Shown: positions 11,224-22,232 of the stretch, in pieces
Numbering within the stretch: position 1 is the stretch's first letter
How the letters are laid out: each line of letters opens with the position of its first letter
From: Costus lasius
Lineage: Eukaryota > Streptophyta > Magnoliopsida > Zingiberales > Costaceae
Length of the DNA stretch: 64,000 nt
NCBI GenBank assembly: GCA_027563935.2
Contig: CM050454.1
Span: 52,232,596-52,296,595 of the forward strand
Direction: 5' to 3'
Notes under the pieces: model-generated
What the model saw: the letters and a program-made list of their open reading frames with translations, nothing else
Databases searched by the model: none
What the model was told of the DNA's origin: nothing
Position numbers and translations under genes: made by a program

Positions 11224-13146
11224 TGTTGGTGTATATGCCCTAGGACCTAGTTTTGGTCAACTTATGTACTACTTGATATTGATATTTATACATCATTCTG
11301 GCATTGTCGTTATCATTGTTTGTCTACACCTGCGATTGTGTACTTACATGATAATGTCCCTGGAGACAGATTGGATCTGTGCTCTGGTACTTGTGAGACT
11401 GGTATGTGGGCTGCTTAGGCACATGGTGGTAACGCAGACACATGGGTATATCATTGGAGGATATACTGGATAGACCCGCTATGAGGCTATGACTTGGTGT
11501 TATGAGTTATCCTCATAAGTGAGAGGAGATGCATTGATCCCTTGACTTGAGGTCATTGATCATTCTATATGGTTAGGGACTTGCTTTGATACAACCTAAC
11601 ACCTTGCCGTAGCTGGGAGGTCATAACGGTTGTTATTGAGCATGTCACGACCCATATGAGAAGATCAATGAACAGACATAGGATTTGCCCCTTCTCTAGG
11701 GAAGTATGATATCCATGGAGCTCCTTTATGGTTCTATGACTGAGAGTGTATGGCCATACCCAGGTGAGAACCTGTTTTAGTCATAACCATGTGATTGGAT
11801 GAAAACAAGTGGTGACACACTTGTCCAATCGGATATCAGTTCGGCAAAGAGACTATAATGCATCTGTACCTAGTTGCGATGATGGGGATGTCGATGTCGA
11901 TATCCATTCCAATGACCTGGGTAGCAGCAATGCACTGCTAGGTGCCACTCACTGCTTGTGATGACCTCTGGTCAGCACTGCCAGTGTCAGAGGAACCTAC
12001 AGGGTCGCACACCTTGATACTTGAGTTCTCGTATTGATCGGGAAGCCTTATGATCGAGTTATTGGATAACTCGGATCTAATTTGGAGATTTCATCAGCGC
12101 CAATGGGCCTGATGAGATGGAAGAATATTATTGGAGCCAAACTTCATTTTTGGCAGGTTGACCCGTATTTGACCATGGTTGGTCACATTTGGATTAGGGT
12201 TGCATTGGATTGGATCCAAGTGCTTAATCAACCCATGTAATGAAGTTTGGGCTAGCTCATTATCCAATGAGGCCCAATAACAAGTTCTCATGGAGAGATG
12301 AGAGGCTAAAAGGGTATAATGGGGAGAAACATGAACCATTAAGCGCCTAGGGGCATAATGGGGTCATGTTGGCACCTTTGCTTCATTATGGAAGTAAAGG
12401 GCGCCTCCCCTCTCTTCCTTGGATGGAATGCATGCCTCTATGGCATTGCTTGGGGCGAAAGGCAAGGCCTTGGCGCACAAGGAAAGGCGTGGGGCACAAA
12501 AGGAATGGTTGAATGAGAATTATGGAAATTTCTTGGAGACTTTCCTTGTCTCAAACCTCCTCATCCTAGCCCTACACTTGTCATGATCCTAGCCCTTACC
12601 CTAACCGCCTCTTGCTCTATAAATGTGACCCTAGTCGCCCCCTCTTGACGATGATCAATCCTTGAAGGCGTGAACATATCAAGAGGGCAAGAATAAGGGG
12701 CATTGGCGTAACCATCTTCTTCCATCAAACCCTAGCCGCAAGCTTCTTCCCTTCTTCCTCCTTTGGCGCAAGAGAAGTAAAGGCTTGGCGGCATTCTCCC
12801 TTCTCCTCTCTTCTTCATCAATTGGCGCTTCTACCTTGGAGGTGGCGCAAGCATTCAAGAAGAAAATTAAGGCTTGGATCTTCTTCACGAGGCTAGCACC
12901 GGGCGTGGAAGAAGAGAACTCAAGAGATCCATGTGTGTGAGACTGCAGAGGGCGCACACTTGGGTGCCTGCATCAGCATCGCTCTACATTGCTCTTAAGG
13001 TATTTCTTAACTCATCGTGTCGACTCCCTTGCTTGCGATCTTCACTGGGTTTTTGGGACCGGCCTGTTTCGGGGACATTCTTCCGCTGCGAAAAATGTAT
13101 GTCTATAGCTCTGAAAATTGTAAAATGTCCCCGGGGTTTCCCAACA
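11224..13146 (+). repeat. Copia-2 3' LTR
   Basis: 1923 bp, TGTTGGTGTATATGCCC at the start and GGGGTTTCCCAACA at the end. The same ends are found on the Copia-3 LTR (15404-17279, inverted), so the two belong to one family. No real coding ORF is supported inside it, and short ORFs there are chance. Confidence 0.92.
12617..12623 (+). promoter_or_regulatory. TATA box candidate in Copia-2 LTR
   Basis: CTATAAATG context about 1.4 kb into the LTR, near the position of TATA in the Copia-3 LTR. Likely core promoter. The start site is not mapped. Confidence 0.5.
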
Positions 13147-13756
13147 CCTACATATTTGTACAAATATGTGCTCCGCATGCAGTATCCAATACCCATGATA
13201 TAGAAGTAGAAAGGTTGACTTCGGTAATATAAATACCTGAGCCAGAAGACGAAGCCCAGCTTTTCTTCTCCTCGTTCTGAAGTCACACCATGTCCTTCAA
13301 CAAGTGAGGTGGCCCTCCACATGAATAGCACCTGTCATTCCTGATCATTTCCATCTTTAGTTTCAGCTCCTTGGTCAAACCTTTCGGCTCACCACACTGA
13401 ATGACTACTGTAGGAGGGTTGAGCTCAACCAATTCATTAAAGAGCTGCCTTAGATTAGAAATAATCTTATAGGCATTCTTAGATTCACATTGCCCTCTAA
13501 ATTCAGGCGACATGTTGGTTAGCGTCAAATTAGCAACCTCCAAAGTATCAGCCTAATGCTTATCAAAAGCATCCTTCTCAGCCGCTGAGGCCGAGCATAG
13601 AAGTGGCTCTGGAATAGGCTGCTCAAGGACATAGACCTTCCTCTCGAGCTTAAGGATAATCCTCAAGTTCCGATACTAGTCCATCAAGTTGGATCCAACC
13701 AACTTGTCCTTTTCTAGGATAGATCGCAGTGACCATCTGCTATTGTTCGTAGCCAT
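13147..13756 (-). pseudogene. Copia-3 gag and protease start
   Basis: ATG at 13756-13754, with an N-terminal block closely matching Copia-2. In-frame TAG codons replace Trp in the D-W-Y motif and Gln in the K-H-Q region, so it is dead. It carries the same gag deletion as Copia-2 and the same knuckle (C-Y-S-C-G-G-P-P-H) without the fourth Cys. There is a further stop after the knuckle. The protease signature D-T-A-C-G is readable just before the break at 13147. Confidence 0.88.
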
Positions 13757-15390
13757 TGATCTACAACAATCAAGAAAGAAGATTAGTACTACTTCGAATC
13801 ATTTAATCTGGACTTGCATTAAACGATTATGGCTCCCACTATTTTTAATCGAATTGACAACCCACAAAGTCAATTAGGAAATCCGAGATTTCGTAGTGAG
13901 ATGGGATCCTTATTCCACATGAGGCTTCACGTCCCACGAGGGTGGGATGAGATGCACAAAGTGACTCATGCTTCTTAAGGTGGGCACGCCGGCCGATTGC
14001 ACCCAGGCAATTCCCCTTCTCAAGACAATTCAGGCATTTTGTGCCCAGCTAGGGCTGGAACAATACAAAACCCTAACCTCTCGAGGCCGCCTCTAGAGTT
14101 CCATCATGTGGCCACCACATATGAAAAACTAGTCAAGTCTATCATGACCGTTATGCCTAGGGCCAACAATTTCCTTGCGAAGGCATGCCCAGAGTTTTAA
14201 CTAGACTGGGGAAACCATTGACACCACACGCCTTCTAAAGATAAGTGGGTGTGTCCCACGAGGGTGGGAAACAGTTCACAACACCACTGATTGATAGCTT
14301 GACGAGGGCTACGCGTCAAAAGGCTACAGACTTGATATTGTTTTGAGGGTTTTTGAGGTCTCATCCTCTTAGTTTTATCTTTTGTCTAACATTACAGGAA
14401 TGCAATCCTATAGTGATAACAACAAGATGAAACACATCCAGGCATGCATTAGCAGATATCAAAAACAGTAAATAAGCGATGTGGTCATAGCCTAATCAAC
14501 GCATTGAACCATCACATGCCAAAGGATGTTCAATGATTGACATAGGTGACAAGCCCCAACCAGACCTAACCTAGCCGCCACTAAGCTTTATCTTTAAGTG
14601 CGGCTTCAAGGTCCTCCACACCAAGGCATAGCACACAAACCCTAGGGTTTGGCCAAAACCTTGGTGGCTCCTCCACGCATGATGCGCCATCATGCTTGTG
14701 CCAAGAGGGATAGCTCTCGAACCCTAGGTTCGACCAAGCCCTTACTTGCACCACCAAGTAAGATGCGCCATCATGGTTGATGCGCCAAGATGTAAGCTCC
14801 ATGAGGGATGCGCCCCTAATCTTCTTTGTGCGTTTACAAAACAAAAAGTAAAAGCGGCACGCAGGCTTCACATAAATACATCACAGGCATACAAGGGGCT
14901 TGACTATGACCACAACACGATGCACAATCATCTCATGCTTTTCTATATGCTCATGAAAACATAAAACTTCAGTTTTAGTTTCTTAGAAAACATGTCTTTC
15001 AACCTCAACGTCCGTTCGCAAATCTAGGACTTTTCGTTTCTCTCAGGAGTCCACAAGTGACGCATGCATGCTCCAAGCACGCTCGCCGTCTACCCTTGCA
15101 ATCCTTAACCTGCCAAGATTAGGACAACCATATGCCCATAATCTTCGACAAGTCCCACACGGTAGGACTATCCTACATGCGTGGGGAGAAATTAATCCTC
15201 TCACATATGGGTCTAACCCACCATGTGAAGAAAGCGAAAATCCAAAGAGATCGAATAGATGTTAGGAACGAAAAACTTACAATTTTTCTTACTTAGAAAA
15301 ATCCATGCGCATATGCAATTTTTCAAAAAAATTCAGATGACATGTGAGCCTACAATAAAAGCATAAAACACCGTTCGAGTTCGCAAGATG
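13757..15390 (-). other. Copia-3 untranslated leader
   Basis: Complete leader of about 1.6 kb. The gag-proximal 640 bp match the Copia-2 leader. Three hairpins are at equivalent places: TCCCAC/GTGGGA at 13932-13947 and 14254-14269, and CCAGC/GCTGG at 14045-14058. The first and last are 322 bp apart, against 323 bp in Copia-2. I see no supported ORF. Confidence 0.78.
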
Positions 15391-15402
15391 GCTCTGATAC
15401 CA
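15391..15402 (-). promoter_or_regulatory. Primer-binding site, initiator tRNA-Met type (Copia-3)
   Basis: The minus strand reads TGGTATCAGAGC, one base from the LTR end at 15404. Confidence 0.93.
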
Positions 15403-15403
15403 C

Positions 15404-17279
15404 TGTTGGGAAACCCCGGGGATTTTAAAATTATTACAGACAAGCACAGCGGAAGCAATCCCCGAAACAGGCTAGTCCCAAAAACCTAGAAGATCGAGTC
15501 TTGCGAGGAGATCGACACGGTGAGTAGGAGATGATACCTTGATGCAAATTAAGTGATGCGATGCAGGCGCCCAAATGTGCGCCCTCTGCAGTCTCGCACA
15601 TAGCCGAACCTCGAATCCTCTTCTTCCACGCCCGGTGCTAGCCTCGGGAAGAAGATCCGCGCCTTTGGGAGACTTCCTCAATCACTTGCGCCAACTCCAG
15701 AGGAGATGCCAAGCAGAGGAGGTGGAGCTTCATCGGAGTCCAACTCTTGAAGTACTCCACCAAGATCCGAACCGGAATCAACCGAAGCCAAAGTCCAACT
15801 TTGGAGAGGAGGGCGCCAAGGAACTTCCAAAGTTCCGAACTCACTAAAGGGAAGAGGAGAGTCAATGGGCGAACATCCCTCTCCCTCTTTCCAGGAGTGA
15901 CGACAAGGGGGACAAGGGTGCAAGAGTTCAAGAGTTGCGACGAGGAGGGAGGAAGGGGGTTTATATACCCATGAATAGGTGCACTTTTTCACTAGTGAAG
16001 AGGCACACCTCTTCATGAAGAGACACACCTCTTCAAGAGGTAAAACCCATTTCGCCCACTCCAAGTGCCATGCGCGCAAGTACATTCACCCACTCCAAGT
16101 GAGAAGCTCCAAGCTTCTCACCTTAAGAAGATGTCCAACTTGGATTTGTCCACCTCAAGGAAATGCGCCAAGCTCACTCCAAGTAGCTTGCGCCATTCCA
16201 TTTGGCCCATTGGACCAAATGGCTTATTGAGCCCATTGGACCAAATGGCTTATTGAGCCCATTTGGCCTATTAGCCCAACTTGGTTTATTGGGCCCATTA
16301 GGCCCAAAAACAAGTTAGCTCCAAATGATTCGTTTCATCTCATCTAGCACAGTGGTGCTGATGGATTCTCCCAAACAGATCTAAGTTATCCAATAACTCA
16401 ATCAATAGGCTACGCGATCAATACGAGAACCCGAGTTTCAAGTTGTGCAACCCTGTAGGTTCCTCAGACGTTGGCAGTGATGAACCGAGTGATCACAAGC
16501 AGTGATTGGCACCTAGCAGTGCATCACTGCTACCCAAGTCATCGGAATGGATATCAACATCGACATCCCCATCATCGCAACAAGGTACCGATGCATTACA
16601 GTCTCTTTGCTGAACTGATATCCGATTGGACAAAGTGTGTCACCACTTTATTTTCACCCAATCTCATGGTCATGACTAAATCAGGCTTTCACCTGGGTAT
16701 GGCTATACACTTTCAGTCATGCAACCATAGGGGGGCCCCGTGGATATCAAGCTTCCCGTAGGAAGGGGCAAATCCTATGTCTGTCCATTGATCTTCTCAT
16801 ATGGGTCGTGACATACCCAATGACAACCGTTATGACCTCCCTGCTACGGCGAGGCGTTAGGTTGTATCAAAGTATGCCCCTAACCATATAGAAGAGTCAA
16901 TAACCTCAAGTCAAGGGATCAATGCATCTCCTGTCACATGTGAGCTTAACTCATGACACCAAGTTAAAGCCTCACAGCGGGTCGGTCCAGTATATCCACC
17001 ACTGATATACCCATATGCCTGCGTTAGCACCCCGTGCGTAACCAGCCAATATATCAGTCTCACATGTACCAGAGCTGTCCCTTATCCACTCAGGTACTCG
17101 ACCGGGGACACACCGTTTGAGCACAGATACAATCTGTCTCCAGGGATATTATTATCCATGTACATAATCATAGATGTAAACATAGCATAATAACGACAAT
17201 GCTAGAATGATATATTAAATATCAATGTCAAGTAGTACAAGATGGACGAACAACGGGTCCAAGGGCATATACACCAACA
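15404..17279 (-). repeat. Copia-3 5' LTR
   Basis: 1876 bp with TG...CA ends. The minus-strand start TGTTGGTGTATATGCCC at 17279 and the end GGGGTTTCCCAACA at 15404 match the Copia-2 LTR. A tandem repeat of ATGGCTTATTGAGCCCATT type is at about 16218-16262. Confidence 0.9.
15959..15967 (-). promoter_or_regulatory. TATA box candidate in Copia-3 LTR
   Basis: The minus strand reads GGTATATAAACC. Likely core promoter of the LTR. The start site is not mapped. Confidence 0.55.
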
Positions 17280-18298
17280 GATGAATGATGATTATGAGTG
17301 GAAAAAGATCTTGGAACACCTAATCCTGTAAACAAAAGTTAATAGTTATGAATTGAAAACTAGATAAGGTCTTGAGATTGATATTCCCTTTATGCAAGTT
17401 GTGAAGTTTTATTTAACTAAGTAATGAAACTTGAAAATCAAATGCAAAGGATGATATGTCTATTTGAAATTCCGTAGAATGGTTAACGAAAGTTTTCATT
17501 GGTGATTGTGTTTTAGAAATTTATTCGTCATGAGAAAGTTTTCTCCTTGATCAATTTCTTGATTTTTGCTTGAGGACAAGTAAGGTTTGAGCCTTATGTG
17601 TTTGATGACTCTAGATTTCATAGTATTTTTCGTACTTATTTAGTAGTCTTTTGAACCATAATGTTACTCTTTTGCCTTGTTTTTACACCTTTTATACCAA
17701 ATACTTCAGAATCTACACAATCTTTGGTTGTTGATCAATTTCAGGTAAAAAGGCATTATTATCGCTGGTTTTTGAGCAATATCGATGCATGAACGAATTC
17801 TAATCATCAAGAGGAGTCTACCCATCAAATTTCAAGAAAAAATAAGCCAAACTGCAAAAATACGGCACTATCGTATTTTTGAGCACATCTCTCACGGTAC
17901 TGTATTTCTCAGAAGAAGTTTTGGGCGAAATACGGCACTACCGTATTTTTAAGAAAAACTCTCACGGCACCGTATTTTGTGCCTGGAACTCATAGAATAA
18001 AATACGGCACCGCCGTATGAATCTTCACGGTGCCGTATTTCGGAACTCAGAATTCTGATTTTTCCGCCCGATTCTTGCAGAGACCATATTTTTTGATCCA
18101 GACCTCCAAATTGAGATCCGAAAGGGGCGGTAGACTCGTCTTTAAGAGGAGAAAACACAGAAAGTGAAATAAATAAATTTTAACATGAATCCATGGAGAA
18201 ATTGAGGGAGAGGCAGAATTGCTAGGGTTCGTCGGTTCTCCACCTACAGACCACCTCCGGCCACGAAATTTGACAGAGAGCTTCATCTGGATCCTTAC
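17280..18298 (+). mobile_element. Athila-4: 3' end of an Athila-type gypsy element
   Basis: 17280-17602 matches the region before the Athila-5 3' LTR (24440-24772), including the shared GCTTGAGGACAAG block before the LTR. The LTR starts at 17603 (TGATGACTCTAG) and is readable to about 18298, where it breaks inside the conserved CTCCGGCCACGAAATTTGA stretch. Copia-3 separates this piece from the rest of the element, which should lie left of the window. Confidence 0.8.
17603..18298 (+). repeat. Athila-4 3' LTR, truncated
   Basis: About 700 bp of an LTR that is about 1.88 kb in Athila-5. A cluster of ACGG...CCGT palindromes lies at 17860-18045. The best is the 13-bp arm pair AAATACGGCACCG / CGGTGCCGTATTT at 18001-18041. 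The right end is lost at the junction with unclassified DNA. Confidence 0.75.
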
Positions 18299-21100
18299 AA
18301 AAAATGTCTCTAGGAACTCAACCCTTAATTCCCTATGAAACAAGTTATCCTCAACCTATAGAACTTGAACTGCTTGAGCAACTTGAGCCTACTCAAATCA
18401 TAGACGATGAAAACTTAGGCCTGAACCAACTTGATCATAGTTAGTCCATAGAAGTTCAACCACTTAGCCAATCCAAAGACATAGGAAATGTGCCTCTAGA
18501 TAGCTGTGAACCTAATCCCATAGACTTCCTTGGGTTTGACCAATATTTAAATACCTCAAGCTATAGAGAACCCTAAACCTCAACCTTTAGGTCAACCCCT
18601 AGCCTTAGAAAATCTCTTCCAGGACCCTATGATCCTTGAATCTTGTCTTTTAGGTCCTTCTACCCACACCCTTAAGCCTCCACTAGTATCAACAAAACAT
18701 AATGAACTCAAACATGCTTTGCACTCTACACTTATTGAAGTTGAATATATTGATTTTGTCATTCCTTGTTCTTTCCTAAATCCTATGATTTTCTATGACG
18801 ACTTTACTAATGAGTACGACCGAGAAAGGGAATTCAATGCAGGTACCCTTGATATGTAGCTTGGACCGTGGACAAGGAACAACAAGACAGGATGCTGTGA
18901 TGCTAACAACAGTTGGAAGCTTCGGATCCTTGAGGAGCAACTGACTCTCACCCCTCCAGAACTTCTCCACCTACACAAGAACAATTCTTCAGGGAAGAAT
19001 TATTTTCACCTGAGGAGAAATGATAGGGGCAGAGAGCACAAACCACGACGGTACAAGTGGAGTTTATGATTGCCATAGACAAAGGCTTGGAGGCTTGCGA
19101 ATAAGCTAGCAAGACTCACTCCAAATGCTAGCTCAAAATAATGAAAAGAATAACTTCAATTACTTCAAGTTATGGTCAAGACACTTTCCAGAGAATAAGT
19201 TGTACTCTCCACAAATCAGCCAATCCAGCCATGCGACTTGCGCCAACTCCAAATCTGCATCAAGATCATCTTCAATGCTGAACGGTTCAACGCACGCTCG
19301 CAGCCAACGTTCATCTTCAACCAAAGTTGGAAGCTTCAACGTTCCCCTTCGCACCTCACAAGGAAAGTTCAACGTTTCTCTTCAGCAATCGAAGGAGGAA
19401 AGCTCCAACGCCATTGCTGTAGCCGCTCAAACAAGGAAACACCAACGTCTCTCTCGCCAGCAACATCTATCCAGCTTCACCCTATATGTATCAAAGCTTG
19501 AACCTTGTAATAGAAAAAGAAAAGTTGAATGAATTTTGGAAATGGTTTTCTTCCAATGGAATCGGATGTCTCCTTTCTCCTCTGAGGTGCTTGTGTCACC
19601 AAGTTTTCCCCTCTCCTCCTTCTAGGGCCGAGCCCCACCTTCTTCCTCTCTTCTCTAATCTTCTTCTCCCTCAAACTCTCTCTGTTCCGTTACAAACCTC
19701 GCCGGCAACTTGTCCCCAGACTTTCGAAACCTTGTGACTCGCCGCCGATGATCCACCGGCGGGATCTCCATGAGACTTCAGCCACCACTTCGCCGGCATC
19801 CATCCATCCGCCGCTTGGATGAATGGAATCGAAATCCCCGACAACATCCCCTGCTCCCCCTTGCTTCCGCCCTAATCCCGCCTTTCTTTGTTGATCTCCT
19901 CCGGCCGGCCATCTTTCATCCCCAAACTCCGGCCATGTCCTCTCATAAACCATATCAACCTCCAGTGGTAGCAGGTTCGGGGTTCATGCCCTACCGGCCG
20001 AACGGCGACTGCCCCTGCTCTGCTCGCCCAGCCTCCCCTGTTCCGTTCGAACATCCGCGTCTTTGCCTCTGCTAGTGTTCAGACGCCATCCTTGCCTCCT
20101 CCACTATCCGTTGGTGCTCCAACAACTTCCACACCATATCTTCTTGACTCCACGCCGCCGACAGATGATCCAAGTCTCAGCGTCGTTGATCGGCACTTGC
20201 CTCCATCCCTCTGTTTTCCAGACTACCGTGTCTCCTGTTTATCTGCTCCTCTTTAAAACTTAACTGATTAAGCTTCTTCTCGCATGTATTCAACGTGCTT
20301 GGACGTGACTGAATCCCTGATCTCTGATACGATCATGAAGAATAGGTTTCACTCTGCAGATCGGATAACTTGGTTCCAATGAAGAATCACTAGATCAACC
20401 CCGGAGGCATAGGAACTTTTGATAATCGATTAATTCCTGCACTTGTTTTTCAAATCTAATCTGATTAGTATTATTTGTGCAGGAACTTTAAGAATCTGAT
20501 GCACTACAAATCTTTAACTTTGGCATGGTCAGGAAGCTCTCATATTATTCTTTCATTTGGACCATATGATGCGAGCCCAAATTCAATAGATCAACTTAGG
20601 AAGCCTAGCAAACATTGATGCCTGGAACAATTCATGCATTGATTTATTGTCTGATCTGATTAACCAATTTTGTTGCAGATATCTTACTCGCATGAAAGAT
20701 CCGGAGTCCCAAATTCTGATTGATTCATGAGAAATAATATAGTTCTACAATGTGGCTGATTTAGTTTGAATATTGGATAATTGGAACCCATTATTTGACA
20801 GGGCTATTTCTTGTAACTTATTATTTTTATAGTCCTGGAATTCTGGCTGTTTTTATGGATTTTCATGTTTTATTGAATTTCTAATTAGTATAATAAATCT
20901 CCACGCTTCCCCCCTACATCACAATTTTTCTGAGGATATTGATAAAGGATTACAGGAGAAGAAAAACAAAATTTCTGAGAGAAGGAAGAAAAGAAGGAGA
21001 AGATCTATGTTGATATTCAAAGGAAAGAAGATCTTGAGCAAATTTGGAGATTGTTTTATGTAATTCGAAGTGATACCCAACCTAAAGAAAGATTAGGGAA
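18299..21100. other. Unclassified, probably retroelement-derived stretch
   Basis: This lies between the broken Athila-4 LTR and the end of Athila-5 pol. 18302-19020 has protein-like composition in several frames with stops; the longest is 76 codons at 18629-18859, and I recognise no family. At 19012-19020 GAGGAGAAA precedes TGATAGGGGCAG, which has the look of a polypurine tract followed by an LTR start. 19500-20300 is CT-rich like a 5' UTR and 20300-20960 is AT-rich. It may be a nonautonomous LTR element or its 3' end. No paired LTR or target duplication was found. Confidence 0.4.
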
Positions 21101-21138
21101 GCAATTGGGGAATTCACGATCAAATTCGAGTGCAAAAG

Positions 21139-21187
21139 GGTCAAGCTAATGACCTTTAAATTAGCGTTTCTTGGGAGGCAACCCAAG
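21139..21187 (+). other. Post-pol double-hairpin block (Athila-5)
   Basis: A 49-bp block starting GGTCAAGCTAATGACC and ending CTTGGGAGGCAACCCAAG. Each end is an inverted repeat (GGTCA/TGACC; CTTGGG/CCCAAG). In the pol frame the tandem stops TAA-TGA fall in the first hairpin. Copies occur at 34301-34349, 45723-45768 and 49369-49416. Confidence 0.8.
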
Positions 21188-22232
21188 CTTTCTAACCTTT
21201 ATTTATTTTCTTTTATTTTAAGTTTTTGCTTAAAGTAATTTTTCTTTTATTTTTGTAGATGAAGCAAGGTTTGGAGCAAATTACGGCACTACCGTAATGT
21301 ATATTATGGCACCGTAATTTTCGTCCACTTTCGACCAGAGAGTTGCGACGAAATTATGGTACTACCGTAAACATTAACACCGTACTGTATGTTTTGTCAA
21401 AAACATTCCTGAGAGCATTGTTGATTTTACGGCACCACTGTAAGATTTTACACAGGCCGTATTTTGACGAGATTTTCTGATGAGAATTTTCAAAATTTAT
21501 CCTGAAATTACGGTAGTACCATAAATTATTTTACAAGGGTAATTTTTAAGTTTCGATAAAAAAAAGAATTTATTTCTGATTGAATTTTACGGCGGTACTG
21601 TAAACTTTTACACGGTATCGTAATTTCGAATCATTTTTGAGTAGAGGACTATCGAGTTTTTACGGCACTGCTATAATTTTGTTTCTGGCATGCGATTCCT
21701 GAGCCGTTTTTAGGGTTTTCTGGGCTGTATTTCAGGGTTTAACGCTCGTTCTCACTCGTTCTTGTGCCGACTTCGCACCTCCGACCTTCTCCAACCACCA
21801 GAGCACGCCAGCGACTCTTCCGGTGAAGTTTTGACTGTTGATTGGGTACTCTTTTCACCGATTTCTCCACTTTGGTGAGTTTACATGATTTTTGCCCTTT
21901 CACTCGTTCTTCCTCGTTTCTTAGTCATTTTGAGAGATTTTTGTTTGCAAATGCTTCTTAGAGGATAGGCGACGATTCCTAGTTCAATTCTAGAATTTTT
22001 GGAATGATTCATGGAGCGTATTGAGCAAGATTGATCTCACATGAAAGTTTTCTACTCTGTTTTCCACTCTATTTTCCACTCTGTTTTCCTCTGTTTCGAT
22101 TTTGAAACAAATTTTCCAGAGATGATAGCTATGATTTAACTAATATTATCTGTAAACGTTGCTTAGAATGAAAGATTATATCATTGTATTGCTATATGGT
22201 GCATTGAATTTATAGTTTGTAGCTTGTTTGAG
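21188..22232 (+). other. Spacer between pol and downstream ORF (Athila-5)
   Basis: Non-coding. 21260-21680 holds at least five ACGG...CCGT-type palindromes, some decayed. 21700-22000 is pyrimidine-rich and 22000-22230 is AT-rich, as expected of a 5' UTR for the ORF that follows. No ORF is supported. Confidence 0.65.

Larger units (their letters stand above)
6954..13146 (+). mobile_element. Copia-2: Ty1/copia retrotransposon, split by Copia-1
   Basis: Plus-strand element with partial leader (6954-7596), gag-pol (7597-11202), polypurine tract and complete 3' LTR (11224-13146). Its 5' LTR, primer-binding site and about 1 kb of leader should lie left of Copia-1, outside the window. Its right end abuts Copia-3 coding sequence at 13147. 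Expected target duplication: 13147-13151. Confidence 0.92.
13147..17279 (-). mobile_element. Copia-3: Ty1/copia retrotransposon, 5' part, split by Copia-2
   Basis: On the minus strand: LTR (17279-15404), primer-binding site (15402-15391), leader (15390-13757) and gag to the start of protease (13756-13147). Coding is cut at the Copia-2 LTR edge just after the protease active site. The rest should lie left of the Copia-2 5' LTR, outside the window. The right edge abuts Athila-4 non-coding DNA at 17280. Confidence 0.9.

Noticed and set aside
12874..13331. Overlapping ORFs of about 110 codons at the Copia-2/Copia-3 junction
   Set aside because: They cross the insertion boundary at 13146, so they cannot be old genes. 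The sequence is explained by LTR plus gag/protease.
14581..16256. Several ORFs of 60-135 codons in both orientations around the Copia-3 leader and LTR
   Set aside because: They overlap each other in different frames, lie in non-coding leader or LTR, and show no domain or conserved composition.
19125..20263. Run of short ORFs with Pro/Arg/Ser-rich products that could suggest a host exon
   Set aside because: They occur on both strands of CT-rich UTR-like DNA, have no recognisable domain, and no convincing splice structure could be assembled.
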